Assembly: GCA_034620365.1 (NCBI GenBank)
Contig: JAQGEQ010000058.1
Location: 1 to 64,000, forward strand
DNA length: 64,000 nt
Direction: 5' to 3'
From: Pegea sp. RAD2-039
Taxonomy: Eukaryota; Chordata; Thaliacea; Salpida; Salpidae
Of this stretch, positions 50,310-62,187 are shown in pieces (the stretch's first letter is position 1; the number at the start of each line of letters is the position of its first letter). A program made the position numbers and the translations under genes. The notes below the pieces were generated by a model. It had not been told where the DNA came from. It saw only the letters and a list, made by a program, of their open reading frames with translations, and ran no database searches.

Positions 50310-53300
50310 CAAAATCAGGAGCTGCTAAAAATAAGTCTATAATTGAATGTTTCATTAGATGGAAGATATTATCAAATATTACATTTACTATTTTCAAACT
50401 GTTCTGATAATATTCTAACTTAAAACTTACAGCAGGAATTAAGATTTAAGTTCAGCAAAGAAGTAGTAGTATCTTTATTAACTTAAAGTCTAAATAAAAA
50501 TTATGAAATCACATCAAATAAATAAAACATATTTGGTACAAAACTAGCAAACAAACGTTTAAGTAAGAAATAGATCTTTCGATATAAGAAAAGTTTCTAA
50601 CACATCTGCCCTCATCTTTGGGTGTTTCATATATTTGAGTGCTTGCAAATGTAAAGCAAATCAACTGAAAAAAGAATCATTGAAAACAGTTTGTTACTAT
50701 TTAATCAGTTTGTTCAAACTGTAGTCATTTCAATATTATATTTTCATTTTAGGAAATTAAAAAAGAAAGTTTTATTATTAACAATTCTGTAAAATCTTCG
50801 TTAGTGATTTCTCTACTTTTTTTATTTATATAAATCAATATTTTACTGATCTTACATAAAGCCTTATGGCTATCCTGATAACTTGGCACAAAGCTAGAAA
50901 TAATTCTTGGAAGTTGTAAAAGCTTACAACAGCTTTTGTGAATTTAGTCTTGTTACTTTCTGCAAGAAGCAAAAGAAAACCAAGTTATATTTGATAACGA
51001 AATACAAGACTTGTAGATTAAAAACGTATCTCCTTTTCAATACTTAGTGATTCTTATGAAGGCTTTTAAAGATTAAGAAACCCTTTCAATGACTCTTTCA
51101 TGTTATTTTACATCACAAAATAAATGTAGTTTTAACTCAGTTTGCTGCTGCTTTAGTATTTTATGGTTGAATATAACCTTAGACTCTTACAACGGATTAG
51201 CTGTTTTTTACATTATAAAAAATCTTATTAAAAGCTTACGATTGACAAGTGCTATGTCTTTTACTTTGTTGAACTGGTGAGATTTATTAATTGTAAACTT
51301 TTGAAAACTTTCAAACCATGATTTCGTCAGTTCTTTTTGAGATTAAATAATACCACTCCATCTATATTAAGGCTTCCACAAGTTACCTTTTCATAATTCT
51401 ATATTTGACTATGTAGAGTTGTACTTATAAGCATTTTAGACAGATATAAAGAATGATAATGCATAAAATTTTTAACAGTTGCTGCTAATGTATACAATTC
51501 AGTAAACCAAATTTTAAGCAAAACATTCAAATATTTTTAGAAAAATAATTGTAATTTTATGCACAGAAACTTTATAAATTTATTTGCAATCTCTATATTA
51601 CCAACTTTTATCAAAATAATTTGCGTGTCATAATTAAAAGAATATCACATGATAAATCGGTTTTGTGAAGTACAAAAAGGTTAGTTCTAGTTTGCAAACA
51701 TTCTCTAGGGCACCATCAAACGAAATTAGTTGTAGATAAAACTTTATAAAATTGATAATACAGACAGAAATATTCCTGAAAAAAAGTTTAACAAAAAAGT
51801 TTGAATAATTGTTGTAGTTCAATAAGAAAATAAAATTTTGTTCTGTGGATATATTTTAAATATCTAACAACTGTAAATAATTCCAGTCAGAATTCAAGGT
51901 TAGATTGAAAATATTCTAATTGGAAAGCTCTTATGCTAACGGGTGAGCACACAAGAAATGTTTTCAGTCTTATATGTTATCTAGAGTTAGTCAAGTCCTG
52001 TCACTAAGCTGAACACCTTTACAAAATTTGCTAAGTTTGTAACTTAACTGGTCCATTGACACTGATCATAACAACGTTTCATTCATAATATTTCTCATGA
52101 TCATCCAATAAATACGGTGAATAGTTCTAAAGAAAAATTCAAACTTCTAATGGGCATGTTATAGACTAGCTCTTCAATATCCAGTGAAAAGACACAATCA
52201 CATTTGCTTTAAAAAACTCCACTATACAAGGCTTTATTACAAGCTTCCTTGAAATGTACTATTACAGGCGCGTTAGATACGCACTACTCCAAACTTGTTT
52301 AAACATTCTCACCATAGCATCTTTCAAAAAATTTTCTGGAAATTAGTTATGATGCTTTTTAATTCATAACAAACTGAACCCAAATATTCTTTCATGCCAG
52401 TGTACTGAATGCAAAGCCGAAAGTGTTTTTGGGAATTTCATAATATTATCATCAGCAATTTTCTTTTTGTGAATGTTGAACAAATTCTTCAAATAATCAT
52501 TATTCTTTAAAAAAGCAGAAAAGTTTTGAAAAATACTAAAAATATTTCTAGTGATAGCTTAAATGTTCTTTACAAATCAATTTTTGAGTTTTAATTTGAA
52601 ATTCACCTGCTGTACTTCTTATTGATTATATACTTTTACAATTACAGAAAGGTTATCTATAAAAAGCAGAAAAAAGATTATGTCTACCTGAAATTTTTTA
52701 ATGTGAAGGTATTTTATATCAGCTACTAAAGAAATGTCTTATTTTTTTCCCAAAAACTTAAATTTTAATAACTTTTAGATATCATTTTTAAGGAAAATAA
52801 AAATATAATAAACATAGTGACTTGTCCTGTTGGAAGACATTTAATAAATTTGTTATGTCATTTTGGAGGTTGAATTCATAACAAAAATGTTAAAATTTAC
52901 TACAGAAATTGTTACAACTTTTCAGTACTATAAATAAACAAAGTTCTTGCTTACTATGAAGTACAAAAACCGTAAAAATATTTGCTAAAATTTATCTTAA
53001 ACACAATCTATATATTATCATTGGTAAATTTGTAGACTTTGTGGCACCAACACTTAAAAGTGTCATCAACATCAACTGATTTTATCATGTACTCAACAAA
53101 CTTTCTGGATTTTTTGCAATAATTTTTTAAAGGTTGTTTTTATCTTTTAAACTTTTTCTTATAAAAATACCCTCTGCTGACATTTTATTTACAACCAAGG
53201 TAAACAACAAGACTTGATTATAATCGAAAAAACATTTACTTCTTGTAGTGTGCTAATTTGTAAAGCATTCAACAAGCTTTCTCTTATATTTTAAATTGAG

Positions 53301-54060
53301 TTGCTGTACTGCAAACTTAACCTAAAACAATCCTTATATGATTTTGTGTAAAACCACAAGGCTATCACAAAGTTATCTATGTTTTTTTGCAATATAATTG
53401 TTGTTTGTATTTTCAAAAAATAATATTTTTATTGCAGAGTGACTACAAAGGTAAAAAGAAACCTACTTTTAACTAAAAAAGCTGAATCGTTCATTTTAAC
53501 TAAAATGCTTTTAAAAAATTATTCTTTTAGTTAGGGTTACTTCATGAGTTTGTAATTGTAAAGAATATACTGATGGAATAAAGGTGTCATTATTATCTTT
53601 AAAAGGAGTTGTAAACAAGTTAATTGTAAGTTAGACTAATAACTAAGGCTGTAAAAGAAGTATTTTTCAAGGCTTTTCTTGACTTGTTGTTCCATCACCA
53701 AGATTTGAAAGATTGAGATAACTCAAAATTGCTGCAATAATATCTGCAACATTCTTGGTGAATTTTTGTTTGTATTAGCAATTTGATTAGCAATTTGACC
53801 ACACATATGGTTTAAAATCTTCCCACAAAACTTTACGTATCGAAAAGAGATCGAATCTTGCGAGAAATTAATGATTTGATGGTCAGAGAATTCTTATCTT
53901 TCTGAGATCATTTAGATTTTAATTTGACATTTATCGCTGAATAAACATCGAACGTGGTGCCATCAAATTGATATCTGAAGATATTGACAGCAGCTTTTTA
54001 CTTACGAAAGTATTTCTTTTTAAACTATGAAAGGCTGCGTGAGAAACTAAACGTGAATTA
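50310..54060 (-). pseudogene. Relic G, copy 6
   Basis: Reverse-complement partner of copy 1 (1,365-5,110), nearly the same sequence. The conserved 96-nt block is at 53103-53008. The C-terminal remnant upstream of F4 reads APDFVD then a stop, where copy 1 reads APDFVEKLSRK then a stop. It adds little independent evidence because of the recent duplication. Confidence 0.45.
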
Positions 54061-54332
54061 GCTGGAATCTGTAACATAGAAAGTATATGGGAAGTTTACC
54101 TTCAAACTGCTACATCTCAAGACGGTTTAGCATTTATCAAATAGTTAATTTTACTTATTCAGTTTTAAATTGTTTATATCAGTTTTTTTTCAAAGAATTT
54201 CTGTTTTGATTTTTAGTGACATTTATGTTTATCAAAGTTGATAATAAACAAAACATTTCTGTTTCAGATATTAAGCAAAACTGTTTGATTAAAAGGTTAT
54301 TATTTGATTCAAGTTAACGCAGAATATTTTTA

Positions 54333-56510
54333 ATGGGTAAGTTTTGTTAGTCTAAATATCTGATAGTTTTAATTCTAATAATTATTCTTCATTGTAAAAG
54401 TCTATCTTATTTGGTCATTAAATGTGAAATCTAGTTGTAAAAACAACTATTTTTATTTTAAAGATACATTTGATGAAAGTTCAACTGGAAACCACCAACT
54501 GTAAGCTAGTTTTTGTTATAATCTAAATTTGAATGTCTTTTATAATAGAACTAGTATAGCTGAAATTAGATATGAAATTCTAATCCGTTTTAAATTTTTG
54601 TTGCAATGATCTAAGATGTTGAGAGATAAATAATAACAAAATTTGTTTTAAGAAGGTACTGCAATTACTTATGTTAAGCCGCCATTCATTTTTTATAGTA
54701 CTTGCTAAATAGTTGTTTATTTTCCAAAAAGGTTGATTTCAGAAATAATTGTTTTAATTAATTTTTCTTCAAGATTATCTTAAAGTTTTCTGATGAAATA
54801 GTGTTGTTATAAATTGATTATATTTAAAAAGTCAAAATAACTCATCACTAAGCTTTTCACATTTGAGAACTTCCACACTATTAACTGCAGCCGAAACGTA
54901 ACAATACCCTAGGCTATGTTATCGACTAATGGCGGTTCTGCTTTTTGTAACACTTTTATCATAAATTATATTTTCCTTCAAAAATGTTAATTTCATTATC
55001 ATTATTTTATTATTGAATTATTTTATTTTGTAGAACATCTTGTATGGTTGATTCAATTCTGAAACCATCTCTTGCTCGACATAATAACCAAATGCAAAGT
55101 ATGCCGTATCAACAACAATCTACAATAAAGATGGAACCTATTTGTGAAAATGGATTTCAACAGCAGCAATCGCGTGTTATGGAAGATATTAGTAGGTCTA
55201 CAGAGCAACATCAGTGGCAAACCTTTCAAGAAAACATGCAACTTGAAAAAAATGTTGTGACTCAGCCACTACTAAATCATAACAATCTTCAGCAAAACAA
55301 TAGCTTCATTGAAATGCCAGTGAACCAAGAGTTTTGTTCCGATGGACAATCTGTACTCGAAGCACAGATGTATGGACAATCAGTGACCCAAACACAGGCT
55401 GAACAAGCAACTCAACATGGTTCTGTCAGCTGTTTGCAGCAAGTTCAACCTACTTATTTTACTTCTGAACAATCTGAACAAGGAAAGTTCTACAGGCATA
55501 AATTTCCTCACATGAGCCAAGAAAAGGATCTTCAAAATTTTACCGGTCATCAGCAAGTTGTATCAGAACTACAACTCAACCCAACAGATCATTATCATCA
55601 ACCAAACGCTCCACAAGGATTTCAACAAGCTTTTTTCCCGCATTCCTATTACAATCAACATCAAAACCATCACTTCTATCATCAAAATCAACATGCTGCA
55701 TTCAATCAACAAAATCAATTTGTTACTTATCAGCAACAGCAATCGGCTGCTCACAACTCTACTTACTCAGCTACAATTCCAAGCAACAATCAAATATTAG
55801 CAAATCAGCAAGATTACATTTATGGTCGCAATGTGGAAAACTATTCTCAAAACCAAACGTGTGTAAATTTAATTAAATTTTCTTTAATATTATAATACTT
55901 TAAGTAATTGTTCAGAATGGTTTTAATGTTGCTGGTTAGGATCTAAAGATTTACTTGACTATAATTTTTATCTTTCTCAACATGAAAGATCTTACCCAAA
56001 GATAAAGATCAATAATTGTTTTTTTTTATTCTCTATTGTTTTTACATGAAATATCATAACTTAATTTTATGCATCAATAAAGTAAAACTTAAATACATAA
56101 TAAATTAGTTCGAAACTAAATCAACAAAAATACATTTACTTTCTATGTTTATTCAAGTTTCAATTGATATTTATCTTAAATTTAATTCAAGGAATAACTT
56201 TGTGGACGAAAAGTATAAGATAGCTAAGCATAGAGAGGTTTTGAACAAGTTGAGATCATTTATACTTTCTCGAATGCTAAAAAGGTTTGTAGTACCTCTC
56301 TTGTAAATATATCAAAATCAATTTTGAGTGTATCTAATTTAAACTATTAAAACTGTTTAATTGTATCTATTTTAACTCAAATATTATACTGGTAATGATT
56401 TATTGCAATAATTTAAACTGTGGTTATCAAACAGAGCAGAAATAGATGCTAACCAAGAACGAAACCAGTCAACTTTAGGATTAATCATGGCTGAGGTCCA
56501 TACAAATTAA
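54333..56510 (+). CDS. Q6: Gln/Asn/His-rich 344-residue protein, family Q (best intact copy)
   Basis: Five coding exons: 54333-54336 (ATG G), 54464-54500 (37 nt), 55034-55858 (825 nt), 56192-56284 (93 nt) and 56435-56510 (TAA at 56508-56510), joined 1035 nt. All introns are GT-AG (127, 533, 333 and 150 bp). The frame stays open across every junction. The protein begins MDTFDESSTGNHQLTSC. Residues about 200-260 are dense in Gln, Asn, His and Tyr (SYYNQHQNHHFYHQNQHAAF), a low-complexity, prion-like composition. The C terminus is charged and helical: NNFVDEKYKIAKHREVLNKL, SFILSRMLKRAEIDANQERN, ending MAEVHTN. The acidic start, Gln-rich body and basic helix resemble a transcriptional regulator, but I recognise no DNA-binding domain and do not assign a function. 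An AG/GTATGT donor after the stop suggests a spliced 3' untranslated region. Confidence 0.75.
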
Positions 56511-58334
56511 GGAATCTCGGTATGTATAGTCTTAAGAGAAATATTTGGTTTAATGTTTCACTGTTGCTAATTTTCTTTTTTGTATGAGTAACTTTTGATG
56601 TTTTACAGATAAATGTGCTTCCAGGTTTTCAAGGAGTTTCTAGCATTTTGAGCCGATTGAATATATTAACATAACACAAATGACTATCATTTACTGTAAT
56701 GATTTAATAGTTTTGATTCTCAAGATTTTGTAGGGCAACTACTTCAAGTAAAGAGCTTGAATTTTCCATAAGCACGTTTGAAACTGTTTTCCTTTTTCTT
56801 TTCTTTTTTATTATCATCTAATTTGCAAAATTTTGCTGTAGTTTTGTTGTGCGGCTAAATTTGTACCGCTATATTATTCTACCAACTATGTGATGGGTTT
56901 GATGATAGTATCCTTTAATAGTTTCAGTTTTAAATCGAATTTTAAACAGCGTCATAAACATATGTCTTCTTGTGAATCTGAGAATTTTAACTTTTAAATC
57001 TCTAATTATCAGTGCAACACAAACTTTGACATTTTTAATAAGAAATGTGCTAATATTATCCGATACCAAAAATTAACTCTCTCTTGTTTAGTATTTTATT
57101 TATGTGTTTATATATATAAAAACTTACAATATTTTTAGTATTTGGAGTGTTTGTGTTCATTCATGTTTGTTTGTAGAACAATAAAATTCATTTTGAACAA
57201 TAGTTGTAGTAATTAGTAAATTAAAGTTAATTTGAACTTACAAAATAGGTTTTTTTTAATTTAAGTTTTCTAAAGCTTTGGAACATACAAAAAGCAAACA
57301 ATATTTACAAAAACTAGCTTTTGACCAAGTCTTTGCATTCAGGTATATATGAAGGCAGTAAATATATACTGATAATAATTTTACTGAATAGCTAAGTCAC
57401 AAAGCCTATTTGGAAATTAAAGCTTTCATTAAGTTTTAAAAAAGTGCACCGAGTGGAACAGTTGATCAAAACTGAAGAAAGTAAAACCTAATTTTCAGAA
57501 ATATCTATCAGTTGGATAACTCCTTTTTCAAAACAAGTTGTCAAAAGAAAGTTCAGATAAAAGTAAAAGTCAATTTTTATCTTCAACTTTGTACATTTGT
57601 ATCAAAGGATGAAGCATTCGGCATTTAATCATGTTGAAAGCAAAAACTTCAAACCTTTATAGACTTAGTGGCACCTTTAGATAAAAGTACTGTAGAGTAA
57701 CTGTCTGACAGCAGGTCGTGACGCTACTTATTAAATTAACATGGTTGTGAGATTGCATCTATTGAGGGCGTTGTCAATATACTAGTTTACCTAAAAGATG
57801 TTCTGTTAAAATACTTTAGACCAGCTCAGCTAGCATCAGCATACAATTCATAAGTTCTGACTGGTCATTCAATAAATATACTGCAAACTTCTTTACAGCA
57901 GTTTCGACCTTTAACTAACTCGGTTGCATGTGTATTATACATCAATCGATGTAAAATTTTATGAGGCCCGGTTATCTAAAAAAGCAATAGTATAATTGCT
58001 TATATTGTTTTAGCAGTTTTTGCAAACGTTTTTACCGTTTAATTCACACCGAGAAATAATCAGCTCAATTTTGTTCTCATGAAATTCAAACCATAAATTC
58101 TATTATCATCGATTAAACTTTTATGAATTAATCAGCTGCTACTTACTGTTACATCACAAAGTTTGAGTTATTCACAACCAAGAGAAACAAACTTTCGAAC
58201 ATCTGAAAAATGTAACTTTTTTTCTACAATCTCAAGAGAGAAAGGTTAAATCAAAGATAAATAGAATGAAAGAAAAAGAAATCAATTGTTTATTTTGAGA
58301 ACTTAGTCAAAAGAGACAAGCGTTTCATAGATCT
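56511..58334. other. Module spacer downstream of Q6, no gene
   Basis: Reverse complement of about 7,610-9,440 of the first module, lacking the part equivalent to about 8,600-8,790. It ends sharply at about 58,334, where LINE2 begins. No intact gene. Confidence 0.5.
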
Positions 58335-60091
58335 TCTTACAAATGTCCTTGAGGTGGTAGATCTTGACATAACAATGGATATGGTATCTAAAGATATGTC
58401 TTCTTTAAAATCATCAGTTTCCAACACCGCAGATCAGATCCCAGCTTTGTTTTTAAGAAAGACTACTTCATATTTATCACTACCTTTATCGCCTTTCCTT
58501 AACATGACCCCGAGGCGAGGAATAGACCCACAAATTTAGAAGAAAGCTATTATTAATTCAATTCAAAAAGAAGTTTCCAGAAACACTGCACTTAACTACA
58601 GACCAGTTTCGCTGATTTCAGTTATCTGCAGAACTCAAGAGCATATCATTCACAATCATATGACCAGTCATTTGTTGGAGCTTTATCTAATATCTTATGT
58701 CCAGCATGACTTTGTGAAACAGAGATTTTTCCTGACTCAACATCTCACTTTTCTTAATTAGCTTACAGCCCATTACGAAAGTAATACTCTGTGTGACATC
58801 AGATATCTCGATTTTGCTAAGGTGTTTGATTCTGTTCCACTCACTAAGCTCGTTACTGTATTGAAAAACTTAAAAATCAACAGCTTTATCTTACAGTGGA
58901 TTGAAGATTACTTATCAGGTAGAACCCAACAAACTCGTGTAGAAAGATCTTTATCTACTTGTATGTCAAATCACAAGAGGTGTTCCTTAGGTTTCTGTTC
59001 TGGGTCCCCTTCTCTTTTTAATTCTCATTGAAGACCTCATCAGAAGATTAGTAGCAGTAGATGATGTCAGAGTGTTTGTTTGCAGATGATATGAAGCTAC
59101 TATCTTGTGATCCATCAAGACTTCAAACTACACTGCATACTGTAGAAAACTGGTCTACAAATTGGCAGCTCAGAATCCAGCCCATAAAGTCTGAACTTAT
59201 AACTTTTTCTCGTAAGCCAGCTGTAATATTTTTGAACCAATACTCTTCTATCAATAGATTTATTATTCAACGAGTATCTTCGGTTCTAAACCTTGGCATT
59301 ACTCTATTGTTTGACTTTAAATGGCGCAATTATGTCTCCAAAATTTTTGCAAAATTAATCAACCTTGTCTTCTTTTTTATAAGGACCATAAATTCTTAGG
59401 ACCCATGCTTTTTTATCAATCTTTTCAAATTGTACGTACGTCCAATTCTTGAATACAATGTTAGTGCATGGATATCATGTTATATCATATCATGTTAGTG
59501 ATATCAAGCAAATTTAATCTGTTCAGGCGACATTTACGAGATTAATATTAACATCTTCTCAGCTTCTTCAATTTAGATTTCTGGAAATTTGACGGATTAA
59601 AAGCGACTTAATTCTTATTTTTAAAATTACAGACAATTTAGTTGACCTTCAATTTGATGAATTCTCTTAAATTAATCCTTTCGTTAAGTTATGTTGGCTC
59701 AGACAACACACATTACATCTTAGAAAGCCTATATCACCTGGTACATAAATCAGAACGAATGGTTTCTCATACCGCACAATTAGTACATGGAACCAGTTGC
59801 CATCAGACATTGTCAAGTCAGAATCACTAGCCTTGCTCAAAAGGAAGTTGAACCGTTATAACATTGCCAACATTGTCATTTCTAAACTGTGATTTTCTCC
59901 TTTTTTATATTATTAACATTCTATATAATTGTTCACTGCTATATGCTTTGAGGGCTACAGAAATGCCATGTGTTACATCTTTTGCTTTCTATATTTTGCA
60001 CTAAATAGATGTTATTTGTGAGAATGTGTGTTAGCGAGAGGTGCTGCCTTCAGGTACCCACCACCGTATTTATTGTAATAAATAACTATAA
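58335..60091 (+). mobile_element. LINE2: 5'-truncated CR1/L2-like LINE with 3' end
   Basis: Starts within ORF2 and keeps the reverse transcriptase: NMTPRRGIDPQI (about 58,500), NTALNYRPVSLISVICRT (about 58,578-58,632), YLDFAKVFDSVPLTKLV (about 58,802), SFILQWIEDYLSGRTQQTRV (58,885-58,945), and the catalytic LFADDMKLL (FADD at 59079-59090) followed by WSTNWQLRIQPIKSELITF. Stops and frameshifts interrupt it. The C-terminal part includes a reading with SYVGSDNTHYILES (about 59,690). The 3' untranslated tail ends in TATTTATTGTAATAAATAAC near 60,091, with no poly(A), as in CR1/L2 types. It occupies the place of an F gene between Q6 and Q7. Confidence 0.9.
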
Positions 60092-61950
60092 GTTAGCTGG
60101 AGTTAGTCAAGTCCTGTCATAATACTAAACAATTAGAAAAAGTTGTTGCTAGGTTTATGACTTAGCTGGTCCATTAAAACTGATCATAACAACGTTTCAT
60201 TCATAATTTTTCTCATGCTCAACCAATAAATACGGTGCATAGTTCTAAAGAGCAATTCAAACTTCTAATGGGCATGTTATAGAAGAACTCTTCAATATCC
60301 GGTGAAAAGAAACAACCATTATCATCTGCAATTCCCTTTTTGTGAAAATTGAGCAAATTCTTCAAATAATCATTATTCTTAAAAAGAGTAGAAAAGCTTT
60401 GAAAACTACTAAAAATATTTCTAGTGATAGCTTATTTTTTCTTTTTCAAATCGATTTTTAAGGTTTAATTTGAAATTCACCTTTTGTACTTTTTATTTAT
60501 TATATTCTCCTAAATATACAGAAAAGTTATATATGAGAAATACAAGTAAAAAAGTATATGTCTAACTGCAATTTTATACCAGCTACTGAAGAAATGTTTT
60601 ATATTTTTCTCAAAAACTTAAATTTGTATAACTTTTAGATATATCTTTTATGAGAAATAAAAATATTATAAACAATAGTGACTTGTCCTGTTAGAAGATA
60701 TTTAAAAAAATTTTGTGAGCCATTTTGAAAATGAAATTTGTAAAAAATGTTAAGTCTACTTGAGAATATATTTCTACTTTTCAGTACGATATATAAACAA
60801 GGTTCTTACTTACTATAAAGTACAAGAACCGTAAAAATATTTGCTAAAATTTATCTTAAACCCAATCTATATGTTATCATTGGTAAATTTGTAGACTTTG
60901 TGGCACCAACATTTCAAAGTGTCATCAACATCAAATGATTTTATCATGTACTGAACTAACTTTCTGGATTTTTTTGCAATAATTCTTTTAAAGTTGTTTT
61001 TATCTTTCAAACTATATCTTATAAAAATACCCTATGCTGACATTTTATTTACAACCAAGGTCGATACCAACAAAGGATTGATTATAATAGAGAGAATATT
61101 TACTTCTTGTAGTGTGCAAATCTGTAAAGCATCCAACAAACTTTTACATTTTAAATTGAGTTGCTCTACTGCAAACTTAACCCAAAACAAGCGCTATATT
61201 ATTTTGTGTAAAAGCATAAAGAAACTATTACAAAGTTATCTATGTTTATTTGCACTATAAATGTTGTCTGCATTTTCACAAAAAGAACTTTTTTCTTGCA
61301 TAGTGATTAAATAGGTAAATAGGAAACTTACTTATAACTAAAAAAGCTGAATCGTTCATTTTAACTAAAATGTCGTTACAAAATTATTCTATTAGTTAGG
61401 GTTACTTCATGAGATTGTAATTGTAAAGAATATACTGATGTAAAAAAGGTGTCATTGTACTTTAAAAGGAGTTGTAAACAAGTTAATTGTAAGTTAGACT
61501 AATCACAGAGGCAGTAAAAAAAGTATTTTTCAAGGTTTTTCTTGATTTGTTGTTCCATCACCAAGCTTTGAAATATTGAGATAATTCAAAATTGGTGCAA
61601 AAATATCTGCAACATTCTTGGTGAATTTTTTGTTTGTATTAGCAACTTGACCACACATATGGTTTAAAATTTTCCCACAAAACTTTACGTATCGAAAAGA
61701 GATCCAATCTTGCAGGAAAGTAATAAATTGATAGTCAGAGAATTTTTTATCTTTCTGAGATCATTTAGATTTTAATTTGACATTTATCGCTGAATAAACA
61801 TCAAACGTGGTGCCATCAAATTGGTATCTGAAGATATTGACAGCGGCTTTTTCCTCACGAAAGTATTTCTTTTTAAACTATGAAAAGCTGCGTGAGAAAC
61901 TAAACGTGAATTAGCTGGAATCTGTAACATAAACGGTATATGGAAAGTTT
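60092..61950 (-). pseudogene. Relic G, copy 7 (shortened)
   Basis: Inverted partner of copy 4 (39,680-41,518), sharing its internal deletion. The conserved 96-nt block at 60962-60867 reads KLVQYMIKSFDVDDTLKC, then CWCHKVYKFTNDNI and TAG. An 88-codon run on the plus strand (60994-61260) overlaps it antisense. That run is partly kept at 40,597-40,373 but has no support as a gene. Confidence 0.45.
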
Positions 61951-62187
61951 ACTTTCAAACTGCTACATCTCAAGACGGCTTACCATTTATCAAATAGTTA
62001 ATTTTACTTATTCAGTTATAAATTGTTTAGATCAGTTTTTTTTATCAAAGAATTTCTGTTTTGATTTTTTAGTGAAATTTATGTTAATCAAAGTTTATAA
62101 TAAATAAAACATTTATGTTTCAGATATTAAGCAAAACATTTTTATTAAAAGTTTTTTATTTGATTCAAGATAGCCCGTAAATTTTTA

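Larger units (their letters stand above)
41898..55430 (-). repeat. Right arm of large inverted repeat 1
   Basis: Reverse complement of 1-14019, carrying Q5, F4 and Q6. The inner end is sharp: at 41897/41898 the sequence changes from LINE 3' tail to module sequence matching 14,019 and lower. The spacer between the two arms is about 27.9 kb and is itself made of rearranged modules. Beyond 55,430 the sequence is still module DNA, but its partner would lie left of the window. Confidence 0.9.

Noticed and set aside
52929-52936. TATAAATA motif in the Q direction, repeated at 2484-2491 and similar places, as a Q promoter
   Set aside because: It lies more than 1.3 kb from the first coding exon and inside relic G. 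Such motifs are common in AT-rich DNA, and no transcript start is visible.
60994-61260. 88-codon plus-strand ORF in the relic G region, partly kept at 40597-40373
   Set aside because: It overlaps protein-like relic G readings on the opposite strand. The second copy is in the paired arm of inverted repeat 2 and has already lost its 5' part, so conservation is not independent.
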